From the NCBI GenBank assembly GCA_001770175.1, contig MEQK01000165.1, positions 1-33,970 of the forward strand: a stretch of 33,970 nucleotides of DNA, read 5' to 3'. This document shows, in pieces, positions 17,536 to 25,236 of the stretch (positions are counted from its first letter, which is position 1; the number at the start of each line of letters is the position of its first letter). This DNA is from Bdellovibrionales bacterium RIFOXYD1_FULL_55_31 (GTDB lineage: Bacteria > Bdellovibrionota > UBA1018). A program made the position numbers and the translations under genes. Below the pieces are notes generated by a model. The model was not told the DNA's origin and ran no database searches. It saw only the letters and a list, made by a program, of their open reading frames with translations.

Positions 17536-18894
17536 GTGCAACGCAAGTACCAGTCAAATTGGCTGCCAAACCCACTCGATACAATGCATAATAATGAGTT
17601 GATGGTCTGGACCACGTACAAAGAAAAAATCGCGCATCTTTCGCAGAAGATCGTCCAGATCCAGCGTCCCATTCGGATCATTGACGCAATCAAGTGGGAC
17701 CATTCGATCGAGGAAGAACTCCGAAACTCACAATTCCGCTCGATGCCCAAAATCGGCCCTGAGTATTATCTTCGAAACGAACTCGGCTTCGAGCCGCAAA
17801 CCAAAATCGAGGATCTGCAGGCGTTCGTGAAAGAAATCGAATACACGCTGGGTCCGTCGGATGAAATCGGTAAACTTCTGAAGACGGTAGCTGAAGAGTA
17901 CATTACGGTCATCCAGATGCTCCTCGCTCGGGGGACGAAGCGGTTTTGGGAACACAGCCGAAAGCTTTACGGCTCGCCGAAAGATCGCTTCTATGACGAT
18001 TCCAATACTATTCTTTCCTTGGGCCAGCTCCTCTACTCCATTCTCAGCGGTTTCGACGGCAAAAACCTCGGAACCGATTACCCCCAAGACATCGAAGCGG
18101 AACAAACGGTCGAAATTCTCAATGAGCGATTCACCTCCTATTTCGGCGAAGGTGTCGTCGAAGCCAAGCTTTCGGACGGAATTCTCGCGGACGCTTCAGC
18201 CGGGGGTGATTTCGTAAAAATCAAACAAGGACAGAAATTTTCGCTTCGGGACATTGATATCATGGAAGTCCATGAAGGCTGGGTCCACGTCGGGACAACC
18301 CAGAATGGACATTTGCAGCACATCGCGAAGTGGCTCTCAAAAGGGCCGCCTCGCTGTTCGGCTACCCAGGAAGGGCTCGCCGTCATCATGGAGATTTTTA
18401 CTTTCCGCTCGTATCCGAAACGGGTCCGTCACATCAACGACCGGATTCTCGCGATCGATAAAGCCGAAGACGGGGCCAATCTCCTGGAGGTGATCGAATT
18501 CTACCGAACCGAAGGATATTCGGAGGACGACTGCATCGCGAACGCCAAACGGGTTTTCAGAGGTGGCGTGGCCGAAGGCGGGGCTCCCTATACGAAGGAC
18601 ATCTCCTATTGCCGGGGTTTCATCGAGAACTATAACTTCATGAGGGCTGCCATTCGGGCCGGAGCGCCCGATTTAATCCCCTTCTTGTTCGCTGGAAAAC
18701 TGAACGTCGAAGACGTTCCGCTCCTGTATCAGAAGCACAAGGAAGGCATCATCGACATGCCGCGTCACCTTCCGCCGCAGTTCTCAGATCTGAACGGCAT
18801 CGCGGTTTGGATGAGCTTTTCCAGTTTTCTGAACCTAGTGGATTTAAAGCGAATTCAAGAGCATTATAATAAATTGTTCCAGGCATTTCTGTGA
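17536..18894 (+). CDS. DUF1704 / QEGLA-motif protein, putative zinc metallopeptidase
   Basis: Up to 452 residues. It carries the hallmark QEGLA (residues 278-282 counted from 17536) and, 27 residues before it, HEGWVH (246-251), an HExxxH metal motif. In the related eukaryotic KIAA0895/MATCAP family this layout (two histidines plus a downstream glutamate) forms a zinc carboxypeptidase site. The bacterial family is often annotated 'flavohemoglobin expression-modulating', a name of little mechanistic value. A motif near QIQRPIRIIDAIKWD is also typical. No signal peptide. The start is uncertain: GTG 17536, ATG 17584 and ATG 17602 are all in frame and none has a good ribosome-binding site. The next gene follows after 22 bases and is probably co-transcribed. 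The bacterial substrate is unknown. Confidence 0.9.
   Translation: MQRKYQSNWLPNPLDTMHNNELMVWTTYKEKIAHLSQKIVQIQRPIRIIDAIKWDHSIEEELRNSQFRSMPKIGPEYYLRNELGFEPQTKIEDLQAFVKEIEYTLGPSDEIGKLLKTVAEEYITVIQMLLARGTKRFWEHSRKLYGSPKDRFYDDSNTILSLGQLLYSILSGFDGKNLGTDYPQDIEAEQTVEILNERFTSYFGEGVVEAKLSDGILADASAGGDFVKIKQGQKFSLRDIDIMEVHEGWVHVGTTQNGHLQHIAKWLSKGPPRCSATQEGLAVIMEIFTFRSYPKRVRHINDRILAIDKAEDGANLLEVIEFYRTEGYSEDDCIANAKRVFRGGVAEGGAPYTKDISYCRGFIENYNFMRAAIRAGAPDLIPFLFAGKLNVEDVPLLYQKHKEGIIDMPRHLPPQFSDLNGIAVWMSFSSFLNLVDLKRIQEHYNKLFQAFL
17559..17569. promoter_or_regulatory. Dyad TTGGC-N-GCCAA in the divergent promoter region
   Basis: A perfect 5+5 inverted repeat around one base, located between two divergent genes (starts near 17508 and between 17536 and 17602). 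Its position suits an operator affecting both directions; the left half also resembles a -35 box for the plus-strand gene, with TACAAT 15 bases further on. Confidence 0.35.
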
Positions 18895-18916
18895 GCTTCA
18901 TTCGAAGGAGAAAAAC

Positions 18917-19747
18917 ATGCGCCATAGAATCATTTTCGGAAAAACCTTCCGCAAGCAGTTGCTCCCCGCCGCGGTACTGGTCGGACTGGCAACGGTTTCC
19001 ATTTCCTGGTCAGCTACCGAGCTTGCAAAAGTGAACGGTCGCGCGATCACGGATAAGGACCTCACCATGGCCCTCGGTGGTTTGAATGAAGGGCAGAGAC
19101 AGAACCTCTTGAAAGACTCAAACTCCAAACGTCAAGTTCTGAACGGCCTTATCGACCAGGAAATTCTCGTTCAGCAGGCCGAAAAAGAAAAGCTGGATCA
19201 GGACAATGAATTCAAAGATGCCTTGGCCGCATTTCGGAGGCAGTACCTCTCGAATCGGCTGCTTCAGAATGCGCTCGGAGACAAGTTGACCGAATCGGCA
19301 GCAAAAAAGTACTACGCGGCCCACAAGGAACGCTTCAGCACGGATCAGGTTCACGCGCAGCACATCCTCGTTCAAACCGAAGATCAAGCCCGGGATATGA
19401 TCAAAAAAGCGAACACGGCCGGAACCGACTTCCAGGAGCTTGCCGAAAAATTCTCAAAAGACCCCTCAGCCAAGAATAATCGCGGTGACCTCGGGTTTTT
19501 CGGCCGCGACCGGATGGTCCCTGAATTCACGGAAGCCGCCTTCGCCGGGGCCGAAAACGAAATCGTCGGTCCCGTAAAGACGAGCTACGGTTACCACGTG
19601 ATCAAAGTCATCAAAAAGAAAAAGGGCAAGGCGCTGGAATTCAGTGAAGTCGAGCTCAACGTCCAGAACCAGCTCCGGCAGGAACTGACGCAGAATTATA
19701 TCGCAAAGCTCCGGCAGCAGGCGAAGGTTCAAATTAGCGAGAAATAG
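18917..19747 (+). CDS. Exported parvulin-type peptidyl-prolyl isomerase
   Basis: 276 residues with an N-terminal signal or anchor (about 13-34, ending SWSA), a SurA/PrsA-like N-terminal chaperone segment (about 35-125, ITDKDLTMALGGLNEGQR and LIDQEILVQQAEKE), and one PpiC rotamase domain (about 130-225) with the classic QVHAQHILVQTEDQA, SKDPSAKNNRGDLGFF and GYHVIKV motifs. It folds or chaperones exported, probably outer-membrane, proteins in the periplasm. No lipobox cysteine, so not a PrsA-type lipoprotein. A strong AAGGAG (18905-18910) lies 6 bases before ATG 18917. It follows the DUF1704 gene by 22 bases and converges on the regulator gene with only 5 bases between stops. Confidence 0.95.
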   Translation: MRHRIIFGKTFRKQLLPAAVLVGLATVSISWSATELAKVNGRAITDKDLTMALGGLNEGQRQNLLKDSNSKRQVLNGLIDQEILVQQAEKEKLDQDNEFKDALAAFRRQYLSNRLLQNALGDKLTESAAKKYYAAHKERFSTDQVHAQHILVQTEDQARDMIKKANTAGTDFQELAEKFSKDPSAKNNRGDLGFFGRDRMVPEFTEAAFAGAENEIVGPVKTSYGYHVIKVIKKKKGKALEFSEVELNVQNQLRQELTQNYIAKLRQQAKVQISEK

Positions 19748-19752
19748 CCGCT

Positions 19753-21261
19753 CTAAACGTATTCGCGGGCGTTGATTCCGTATTTCGCCAATTTGCGAAG
19801 CAGCGTCTTCTTCGGAATATTGGCGTGAAGTGCCGTCTGGTTGATGCGGCCCTTGAAAGCCTTAAGCGCGCTGATCAGGAATTGCCGCTCGAACTCCTCT
19901 TTGTTCGCCTGGAAGTCGAGACGGTTGATGTCGAGCGTGAATCCTTTTCCGCCCATCAGGACGGGGGCTCCGCTGTCGCTCGATGAAACGCAGATCAGGG
20001 CTCCGGATTCATCCTCCAGATCGTCGAGATCGGCTGCATCATCGACCTCCGGATCTAAATCGGTGACCGCCGCGAGCGCGGCTTTTTTGTGGTAACTCCC
20101 TGCCACACTGCCCGGCAGGCTTGCCGGCGTCAGCACGTTTTCCGTTTCAATGACGAAGGCGTGTTCAATGACGTTTTCAAGTTCGCGGATGTTTCCAGGC
20201 CAGTTGTGAGCCTTGAGAAGAGCCATAGTTTCCGGCGTAATACCCGAGATGTCTTTCTTGTGCTGTTGATTGAACTTCTCGATGAAGTACTTGGTCAACG
20301 CATCGATGTCGTTTTTCCGCTCGCGCAACGCCGGCAAGTGAATCGGAAGAACGTTCAAGCGATAGAAAAGATCTTCGCGGAACTCGCCTTTCTTGACCAT
20401 CTCCTCGAGATTACGATTGGTCGCGGCGACAATGCGGACATTGACCTCGACCTCACGGTTCGCGCCAACCGGCGTGAATCGTTTTTCCTGCAGCACACGG
20501 AGGAGTTTGACCTGCATACCGGCTGAGATATCGCCGATTTCGTCGAGAAAGAGGGTGCCGCCGTCAGCGTACTGGAACTTCCCGATTTTCCGGGAATCCG
20601 CCCCCGTAAAGGCGCCTTTTTCATGCCCAAAAAATTCGCTTTCGATCAAAGTCTCTGGAATTGCCGAGCAGTTGATCGTGACGAATCGGTTGTCTTTTCT
20701 CGGACCAGTGAAATGAAGGGCTTGGGCGACCAGTTCCTTTCCGGTTCCGCTTTCACCTCGAATCAAGACAGCCGTATCGACGCGCGCCAGCCTGTCTATG
20801 ACGCCAAAAATCCGCTTCATCTCCGAGCTCTGCCCGATAAAGTCCGTTCCTCCCGGAAGCTTGAATACCGGAGCCGACATCGTCATGTTGCGGACCATTC
20901 GTTGGGCCTTCAGCGCCTTGTCGACGATGTAAACGAGGTTTTCGGCCTTTATCGGCTTCTCAAGGTAATTATAGGCGCCCTCTTTGGTGGCCTCGACCGC
21001 GTCCCGAACATTCGAAAAAGCGGTCAGAACGATAACGATGATCGAAGGGTCGTGCGCTTTGATTTCCTTCAAAGCCTCGAGACCGGTCATTCTGGGCATG
21101 TTCACGTCAAGGAGTACGAGATCGTAATGTGTGGAGCGGACCCGGTTGATGCCTTCTTCTCCGTCTTTGGCCTGGTCGACGACGTAGTGACTTTCGGAAA
21201 GCGCGGTCGCGACCGAGAGACGAAGATCCGCATCATCATCCACCACGAGAACTTTAAGCAT
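19753..21261 (-). CDS. NtrC-family sigma-54-dependent response regulator
   Basis: 502 residues with the full three-domain plan. Receiver domain at 1-120: acidic pocket D8/D9/D10, phospho-acceptor D52, T80, K102. AAA+ domain at about 140-375: Walker A GESGTGKE at 169-176, the sigma-54-contacting GAFTGA at 216-221 fully conserved, Walker B TLFLDE at 236-241. A Fis-type helix-turn-helix lies at about 460-500. A 60-residue acidic linker (DLDPEVDDAADLDDLEDE region) separates AAA+ from DNA-binding domain, longer than usual. GGAGAG sits 5 bases before ATG 21261. It is the probable partner of the kinase gene, whose 3' end overlaps its start by 8 bases. Targets are unknown. Confidence 0.97.
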   Translation of the reverse strand: MLKVLVVDDDADLRLSVATALSESHYVVDQAKDGEEGINRVRSTHYDLVLLDVNMPRMTGLEALKEIKAHDPSIIVIVLTAFSNVRDAVEATKEGAYNYLEKPIKAENLVYIVDKALKAQRMVRNMTMSAPVFKLPGGTDFIGQSSEMKRIFGVIDRLARVDTAVLIRGESGTGKELVAQALHFTGPRKDNRFVTINCSAIPETLIESEFFGHEKGAFTGADSRKIGKFQYADGGTLFLDEIGDISAGMQVKLLRVLQEKRFTPVGANREVEVNVRIVAATNRNLEEMVKKGEFREDLFYRLNVLPIHLPALRERKNDIDALTKYFIEKFNQQHKKDISGITPETMALLKAHNWPGNIRELENVIEHAFVIETENVLTPASLPGSVAGSYHKKAALAAVTDLDPEVDDAADLDDLEDESGALICVSSSDSGAPVLMGGKGFTLDINRLDFQANKEEFERQFLISALKAFKGRINQTALHANIPKKTLLRKLAKYGINAREYV

Positions 21262-23179
21262 AACTACTCTCCTTTTTCGACATCGTCGGTATGAACGGCG
21301 CTTGAGCCGCTATGGGCAGAAAAATCTTGAAGGTGCTGCCTGAATCTTTTTCGCTCTCGACTTCAACACGCCCCCGGTGAGCTTCAATGAAGTACTTCGT
21401 GAGATACAGCCCCAGCCCGGTCCCCGCGATCTTCACGGTGGTGTCGTTCTTCGCGCGGTAGAAGCGCGTAAACAAACTTTCCTGTTCCTCGGGGGTCATC
21501 CCGATACCGTGATCCTTGACGGCGATCTCAACCCAATCGCCCGATTCGCGCGATTCAATCAGAACTTCCGAATCCGAGGGCGAATATTTGATCGCATTAT
21601 CAAGGAGCGTGTTGATCACTTTCGCGATGAGCGAAGCATCTATTTTGATTGGAAACAACGGCTCCAGGTTCATACTAATACGGATGTTCCGTGCCCTGGC
21701 CGCGGCGCTGTACCCCTCAACGGAGCGTTCGACCAGCTGATTGATATCCTTTGATTCCAGCCGGATCTGCAGACGCTTCGATTCCACTTTGCTCAACTCG
21801 AGAATGCTCGAAATAAAGCGATTCAGCTCTTCTGTCGAACTGATGATGTTGCGGATGGTCTCGACATCCCGGTCCTGGAGATTCTGTGCCGATTTTCTCA
21901 AAAGAACCTCGGCGAGTCCCTGAATCCGCGCGACCGGGGTCTTCAGGTCATGAGTCACGAGCGAGAGAAAATTCGTCTTCAGTTCCTCGACCTGGGTCAG
22001 GATTTCGTTTTTGCGCTGGTAATCCCAGCGCTTCTCATATTCACGAATCAACCGATAGGGCACCGTGAGATAGTAGCCGAGGAAGATGCCGATCAAGGGC
22101 TGACTTTCCCGAAGCCAAAACCCTTTCACCTGAAAAAGAAGGTGCCCAAATGCGGTGAAAACTATGGCCAGTCCGATTGTCGCGAAAACTCCCCCGAGAG
22201 GGCTCGATCCCATGACCCATGAAAGCACGAACGTGATCACCGCGAAGGTGGCGAGGCCGTTGACCCAGCCCGGCGCCATCAGGACTCCATGATCGTGAAT
22301 GACGGAATCAAGAATATTCGCGTGAACCACGAGCTTCGGGTTCGCAAACGGTTCTTTCGAGTACGGGGTAAAGGTGTAATCGCTCCAATCCTCTTTAGAG
22401 ATGGTTCCAACAAGGACGATTTTTCCGTGAAAGAACCCGGGCTGAACGTTTCCTTTCAGAACATCTATGAAGGAAACCGAAGGATATCGCAGCTGACCCG
22501 ACGTGCTCCCGTGATATCGAAAGAAAAAATACCGGCCTTCTATTTCACTCACATAAAAGCTGCCTCGGGGAAGCTGGTCCGGCCTGATGAGTCCGAGTTC
22601 CCGGGCAAACCGGGTATGGAATACCGGTTTTTGGTTCAGCTCAACCAACGTCCTGCGAGTGACCTTGTCCCCGGCGAAGACGTTGCCGTCCTTATGGACG
22701 AGATCGATCGCATGCGGCAGTGTTCCGAGGGGAAATGGCGGCACGACTTCCCCGGTGACGTCATACCGAGCGCCAAGAAGAACGGAAGTCCCGCGCGCCT
22801 GGAGCCGGGTTGCCGCGCGAATGAAGCGGGAACCCCAGTCTCTTTGAAAAAGTTCGGGATTGAGTTGGTTCACCTGGTTGAAATCGACGAGATAACCGAT
22901 CCCTCGCGGTTCGAAGGATTCCATTTTTTCGATAAACTGAGTGTGATAATCGAGCGATAGTGGCGAGACCTCGTCCAGCGCCGTGGTCGTCGCGTGATCC
23001 AGCGTGACCAGAACAATGTTGGGATCCGGCCGCTGCTGCAGCCCGTATGCGGTCCTGAAATCGTAAAGCTTGGCTTCAACGAGGTTGAGGTCGACGTTGA
23101 CCAAAACGGCGGTCAGCGCCGCGGAAGCGGCGATGATCATCAGCGTTTTTTCGTATCGACGGTACCAGTGCTTGATCAT
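21254..23179 (-). CDS. CHASE2-domain sensor histidine kinase
   Basis: 641 residues. One membrane segment at about 11-29, an extracytoplasmic CHASE2 sensor at about 30-300, then three more predicted membrane segments (about 304-322, 328-349, 360-378). This matches the usual CHASE2 topology with the sensor outside. The kinase core is complete: HisKA with H410 in VTHDLKTPVARIQ, N box around N528 (LDNAIKYSP), G1 DHGIGM at 556-561 and G2 GTGLGLYLTK. There is no PAS or HAMP. The start ATG 23179 has AAGG 8 bases upstream. Upstream of, and overlapping, the NtrC-type regulator, so a cognate pair is highly likely. The ligand is unknown. Confidence 0.96.
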   Translation of the reverse strand: MIKHWYRRYEKTLMIIAASAALTAVLVNVDLNLVEAKLYDFRTAYGLQQRPDPNIVLVTLDHATTTALDEVSPLSLDYHTQFIEKMESFEPRGIGYLVDFNQVNQLNPELFQRDWGSRFIRAATRLQARGTSVLLGARYDVTGEVVPPFPLGTLPHAIDLVHKDGNVFAGDKVTRRTLVELNQKPVFHTRFARELGLIRPDQLPRGSFYVSEIEGRYFFFRYHGSTSGQLRYPSVSFIDVLKGNVQPGFFHGKIVLVGTISKEDWSDYTFTPYSKEPFANPKLVVHANILDSVIHDHGVLMAPGWVNGLATFAVITFVLSWVMGSSPLGGVFATIGLAIVFTAFGHLLFQVKGFWLRESQPLIGIFLGYYLTVPYRLIREYEKRWDYQRKNEILTQVEELKTNFLSLVTHDLKTPVARIQGLAEVLLRKSAQNLQDRDVETIRNIISSTEELNRFISSILELSKVESKRLQIRLESKDINQLVERSVEGYSAAARARNIRISMNLEPLFPIKIDASLIAKVINTLLDNAIKYSPSDSEVLIESRESGDWVEIAVKDHGIGMTPEEQESLFTRFYRAKNDTTVKIAGTGLGLYLTKYFIEAHRGRVEVESEKDSGSTFKIFLPIAAQAPFIPTMSKKESSYA

Positions 23180-23207
23180 CTACAACACCTTGCAAACAAC
23201 ACAGACC

Positions 23208-23232
23208 AACTCAGAACTCAGCTTCAACTCAA
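23208..23232. repeat. Tandem heptamer repeats upstream of the kinase gene
   Basis: AACTCAG at 23208-23214 and 23215-23221 in direct tandem, then AACTCAA at 23226-23232 after 4 bases. They lie 29-53 bases upstream of the kinase start, a plausible place for regulator binding. Confidence 0.4.
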
Positions 23233-23254
23233 TGGGCGCTCAAACGCCCGCTAC

Positions 23255-23266
23255 GCTGAATTCAGC
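23255..23266. repeat. 12-base perfect palindrome upstream of the kinase gene
   Basis: GCTGAATTCAGC is identical on both strands and lies about 76 bases upstream of the kinase start codon. It could be an operator; no regulator can be named. Confidence 0.35.
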
Positions 23267-23518
23267 AAAGCGTGTACCAAGTGGTAGCGTTTCGCCACCG
23301 AGGTTCCTGTTCGAAGTTATTGAGAGAAATCAAAAGAATCACGAGCTCGCCTTTTTTGGCGCTGTCTAAAGATTGGACAGGTGTCGGCACAGACCCAGTG
23401 TCGCCATTCAGGAACTCGTTCCAACCGTTCAGAAAGTATTTCATTCGCGAAATCCGGTTTCGGGGTTAATCAGAAGCCCCCTGGCCGCCAGGGAGCTCTC
23501 TCAGAAAGGACAATGAAG

Positions 23519-24082
23519 ATGAACTTCCTCATTCCTGTTTTCATGATTTTTTCGACCCTCGTCTCGACCGCTCATGGGCGGGATATCCGGATCAGCGACT
23601 GTTCGGGCTTCATCGACAAAGCCGTGACCAAGTTCTATCAGGACGAGTATTACTACCGAACGGAAGTGGCGCTTTTCATCAAACTCAGCCCCGAGCTGGG
23701 ACTGGTGCGAGAAGTCGGCTTTTACTATGCCGATACGAAGAGCAGTGGCTGGAAGTCAAAAAGGCTCGATCGCGTGGCCGGAACGGATCGATATTTTGCG
23801 ATCAGCGGCCTGCAGACAGAACACAATTATGCCTCCATGATCGGGGCAACCGCCTTCACCGGGTCCTTCTACTTCGACACAGAAAATGGCGACCGTTATT
23901 GGCTGAATACGGGGGACGGGAACAACTTCGTCATCGACCCGAGACTCACGCGGTCCCTCAGTCAGCGTCACGACTACCGTAATCCCACGGACCCGATTCC
24001 CGTTCCGGTTGAAAAACTTCGAAAGACGGCTGACATCGATGCGGGTGCCGAAATCTATCTCAATCCGTTACGGTGCCGATAG
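23519..24082 (+). CDS. Small exported protein of unknown function
   Basis: 187 residues with a signal peptide (MNFLIPVFMIFSTLVSTAHG) and a mature part that begins RDIRISDCSG. I do not recognise the family. The mature protein looks mostly beta, rich in Tyr/Phe/Asp, with two cysteines at its extreme ends (DCSG and PLRCR), which could close the fold by a disulfide. The segment REVGFYYADTKSSGWK resembles the beta-sandwich style of binding modules, but that is weak. ATG 23519 is preferred because AAAGGA (23505-23510) is 8 bases away; ATG 23513, 2 bases away, would give a more basic MKMNF start. Monocistronic by appearance. Confidence 0.78.
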   Translation: MNFLIPVFMIFSTLVSTAHGRDIRISDCSGFIDKAVTKFYQDEYYYRTEVALFIKLSPELGLVREVGFYYADTKSSGWKSKRLDRVAGTDRYFAISGLQTEHNYASMIGATAFTGSFYFDTENGDRYWLNTGDGNNFVIDPRLTRSLSQRHDYRNPTDPIPVPVEKLRKTADIDAGAEIYLNPLRCR

Positions 24083-24143
24083 CTTCGAACCGTCTCGTCC
24101 AAGGGGCTGATCTTACGCTGGATTTTACCTCAATTGTCCTTTG

Positions 24144-24187
24144 AAGGAACTCCGAGTCTCACGTAAACTGATGACAAGGAGTTCCTT
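24144..24187 (+). promoter_or_regulatory. Inverted repeat enclosing the ribosome-binding site of the next gene
   Basis: AAGGAACTCC at 24144-24153 is perfectly complementary to GGAGTTCCTT at 24178-24187, with a 24-base loop; two G-U pairs can extend the stem to 12. The right arm contains most of the Shine-Dalgarno AAGGAG (24176-24181) and reaches the first base of the TTG start (24187). As RNA, this hairpin would hide the translation start. As DNA, it could be an operator. Confidence 0.55.
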
Positions 24188-25224
24188 TGCGATTTCCGGC
24201 TTTTCACGCGCTCGTTCTTTTGACGGTTCTCACGGTTCCGATTCGCGGTTTACCCGCGACGCCGACGCTCGCATTGCCGAATGGAGTGCTCTCGTGCGTA
24301 AAACAGCGATTGAGCTTGGGGCTGCTTCCGAACCGGCACGCTTTCCCTTCGCCGAAACTGCAGAAAAGCCGCCTCGTCGACGAGGTGATGAAAAGCAAAA
24401 ATTATTGGTTCGACCCGCAGTTTGCCGCATACCTGGAGGCACATCCCGACGAAGTCGTTCCCCTCGCCCGCGCCTGGTATGCTTCGGAAATGTTTCCTCA
24501 GATGATCTACCCGCGATTCGTTCAGGTCGTCGGAAAAAAACGGGCTCACCTGATGCTTGATCCCCGCATTCTTTGCCGTACGGACGATTTCCTGAAATGG
24601 AGCGGAGAATACTTGAGAAACCATCCCCAAGCTTCCGGAATCGAGCTCCGCGCCGAGTTCGCGAAGACGCTCGGGACAAGCAAGGTTTTTCGCGGAATGC
24701 GGCTTCAGAGCGCCGATGAGGCCATGCAGCTCAAACAGAGCGGCATCCAGTCGGCCGGCCTTAAATTCCAGAACAAGTCCTTCATGAAGGAAAAACTGCT
24801 TTCAGAAATCGACCCCAAATCAGCAAGCCCGCAAACAAAGCAAGCTTTCGCTTCTGGATTCGGAATGGAAATACTCAATCGTCCGATGAACAAAGATCTC
24901 GATAAATCCATTCTTGTTTCGGTTTCCGATTGGATGGAGCTCGCGGCATCGGTCGGATATCATCACGGCCAAGCAGAAAAGATGGCACCAAACGGAAAGC
25001 TTTTTCTATTCGAAATGGATATTCCCGAATTCGAACTGATCCGCCAGGTGGGGCCTTTGAACAAAGGGGGCGCGAGGCGCGGCTTCTATCAGATCGGCAA
25101 CCAGCGTATCGACTACGATCCGTACAAGATCGAAGCATTTATTCCGTATCAGGTCCGCCCGGAATGGATTCGAACGGTGCACTCCTACAACGAACCTCCG
25201 CCGCGTTGGCATTTTCAGCCGTAA
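24187..25224 (+). CDS. Exported protein with ADP-ribosyltransferase-like motifs
   Basis: 345 residues from TTG 24187, chosen because AAGGAG sits 5 bases upstream and the result is a good signal peptide (residues 1-24, ending GLPA). The N-terminal half (40-160) is helical and unrecognised. The C-terminal half has a motif order resembling the R-S-E class of ADP-ribosyltransferases: R169 in KVFRGMR, VSVS at 244-247 followed by an LAAS helix, and E316 in KIEAFIPYQVRPEWI, which resembles the E-x-E(V/F)(L/I)P..PEWI end of such enzymes. The usual first glutamate of ExE is K314 here, so activity or target may be unusual. This is motif reading only; it could be another fold. Confidence 0.8.
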   Translation: MRFPAFHALVLLTVLTVPIRGLPATPTLALPNGVLSCVKQRLSLGLLPNRHAFPSPKLQKSRLVDEVMKSKNYWFDPQFAAYLEAHPDEVVPLARAWYASEMFPQMIYPRFVQVVGKKRAHLMLDPRILCRTDDFLKWSGEYLRNHPQASGIELRAEFAKTLGTSKVFRGMRLQSADEAMQLKQSGIQSAGLKFQNKSFMKEKLLSEIDPKSASPQTKQAFASGFGMEILNRPMNKDLDKSILVSVSDWMELAASVGYHHGQAEKMAPNGKLFLFEMDIPEFELIRQVGPLNKGGARRGFYQIGNQRIDYDPYKIEAFIPYQVRPEWIRTVHSYNEPPPRWHFQP

Positions 25225-25236
25225 AGCAGCGATCGC

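Larger units (their letters stand above)
23180..23518. other. 339-base divergent intergenic region, no gene
   Basis: No convincing coding frame. It holds the upstream regions of the kinase gene (minus) and of the small exported-protein gene (plus). Visible structure: AACTCAG twice in tandem plus AACTCAA (23208-23232), a GGGCG/CGCCC hairpin (23234-23249), the 12-base palindrome at 23255-23266, a GGAAC-TC-GTTCC dyad, and a CCCTGG/CCAGGG hairpin just upstream of the plus-strand gene. No good sigma-54 promoter (GG-N10-GC) was found. Confidence 0.5.

Noticed and set aside
20623-21294. Plus-strand frame (223 codons) antisense to the sigma-54 regulator gene
   Set aside because: It mirrors codon bias of the real gene and has no recognisable domain.
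22289-22960. Plus-strand frame (223 codons) antisense to the kinase gene
   Set aside because: Same reason: the kinase has full motifs on the minus strand.
23345-23366. Possible terminator CGCC-TTTTTT-GGCG
   Set aside because: The T-run is in the loop, not after the stem, and the stem has only 4 base pairs.
23367-23393. FliA (sigma-28)-like promoter TAAAGATT-N11-GGCACAGA upstream of the small exported protein gene
   Set aside because: The -35 half matches well but the -10 half (consensus GCCGATAA) does not.
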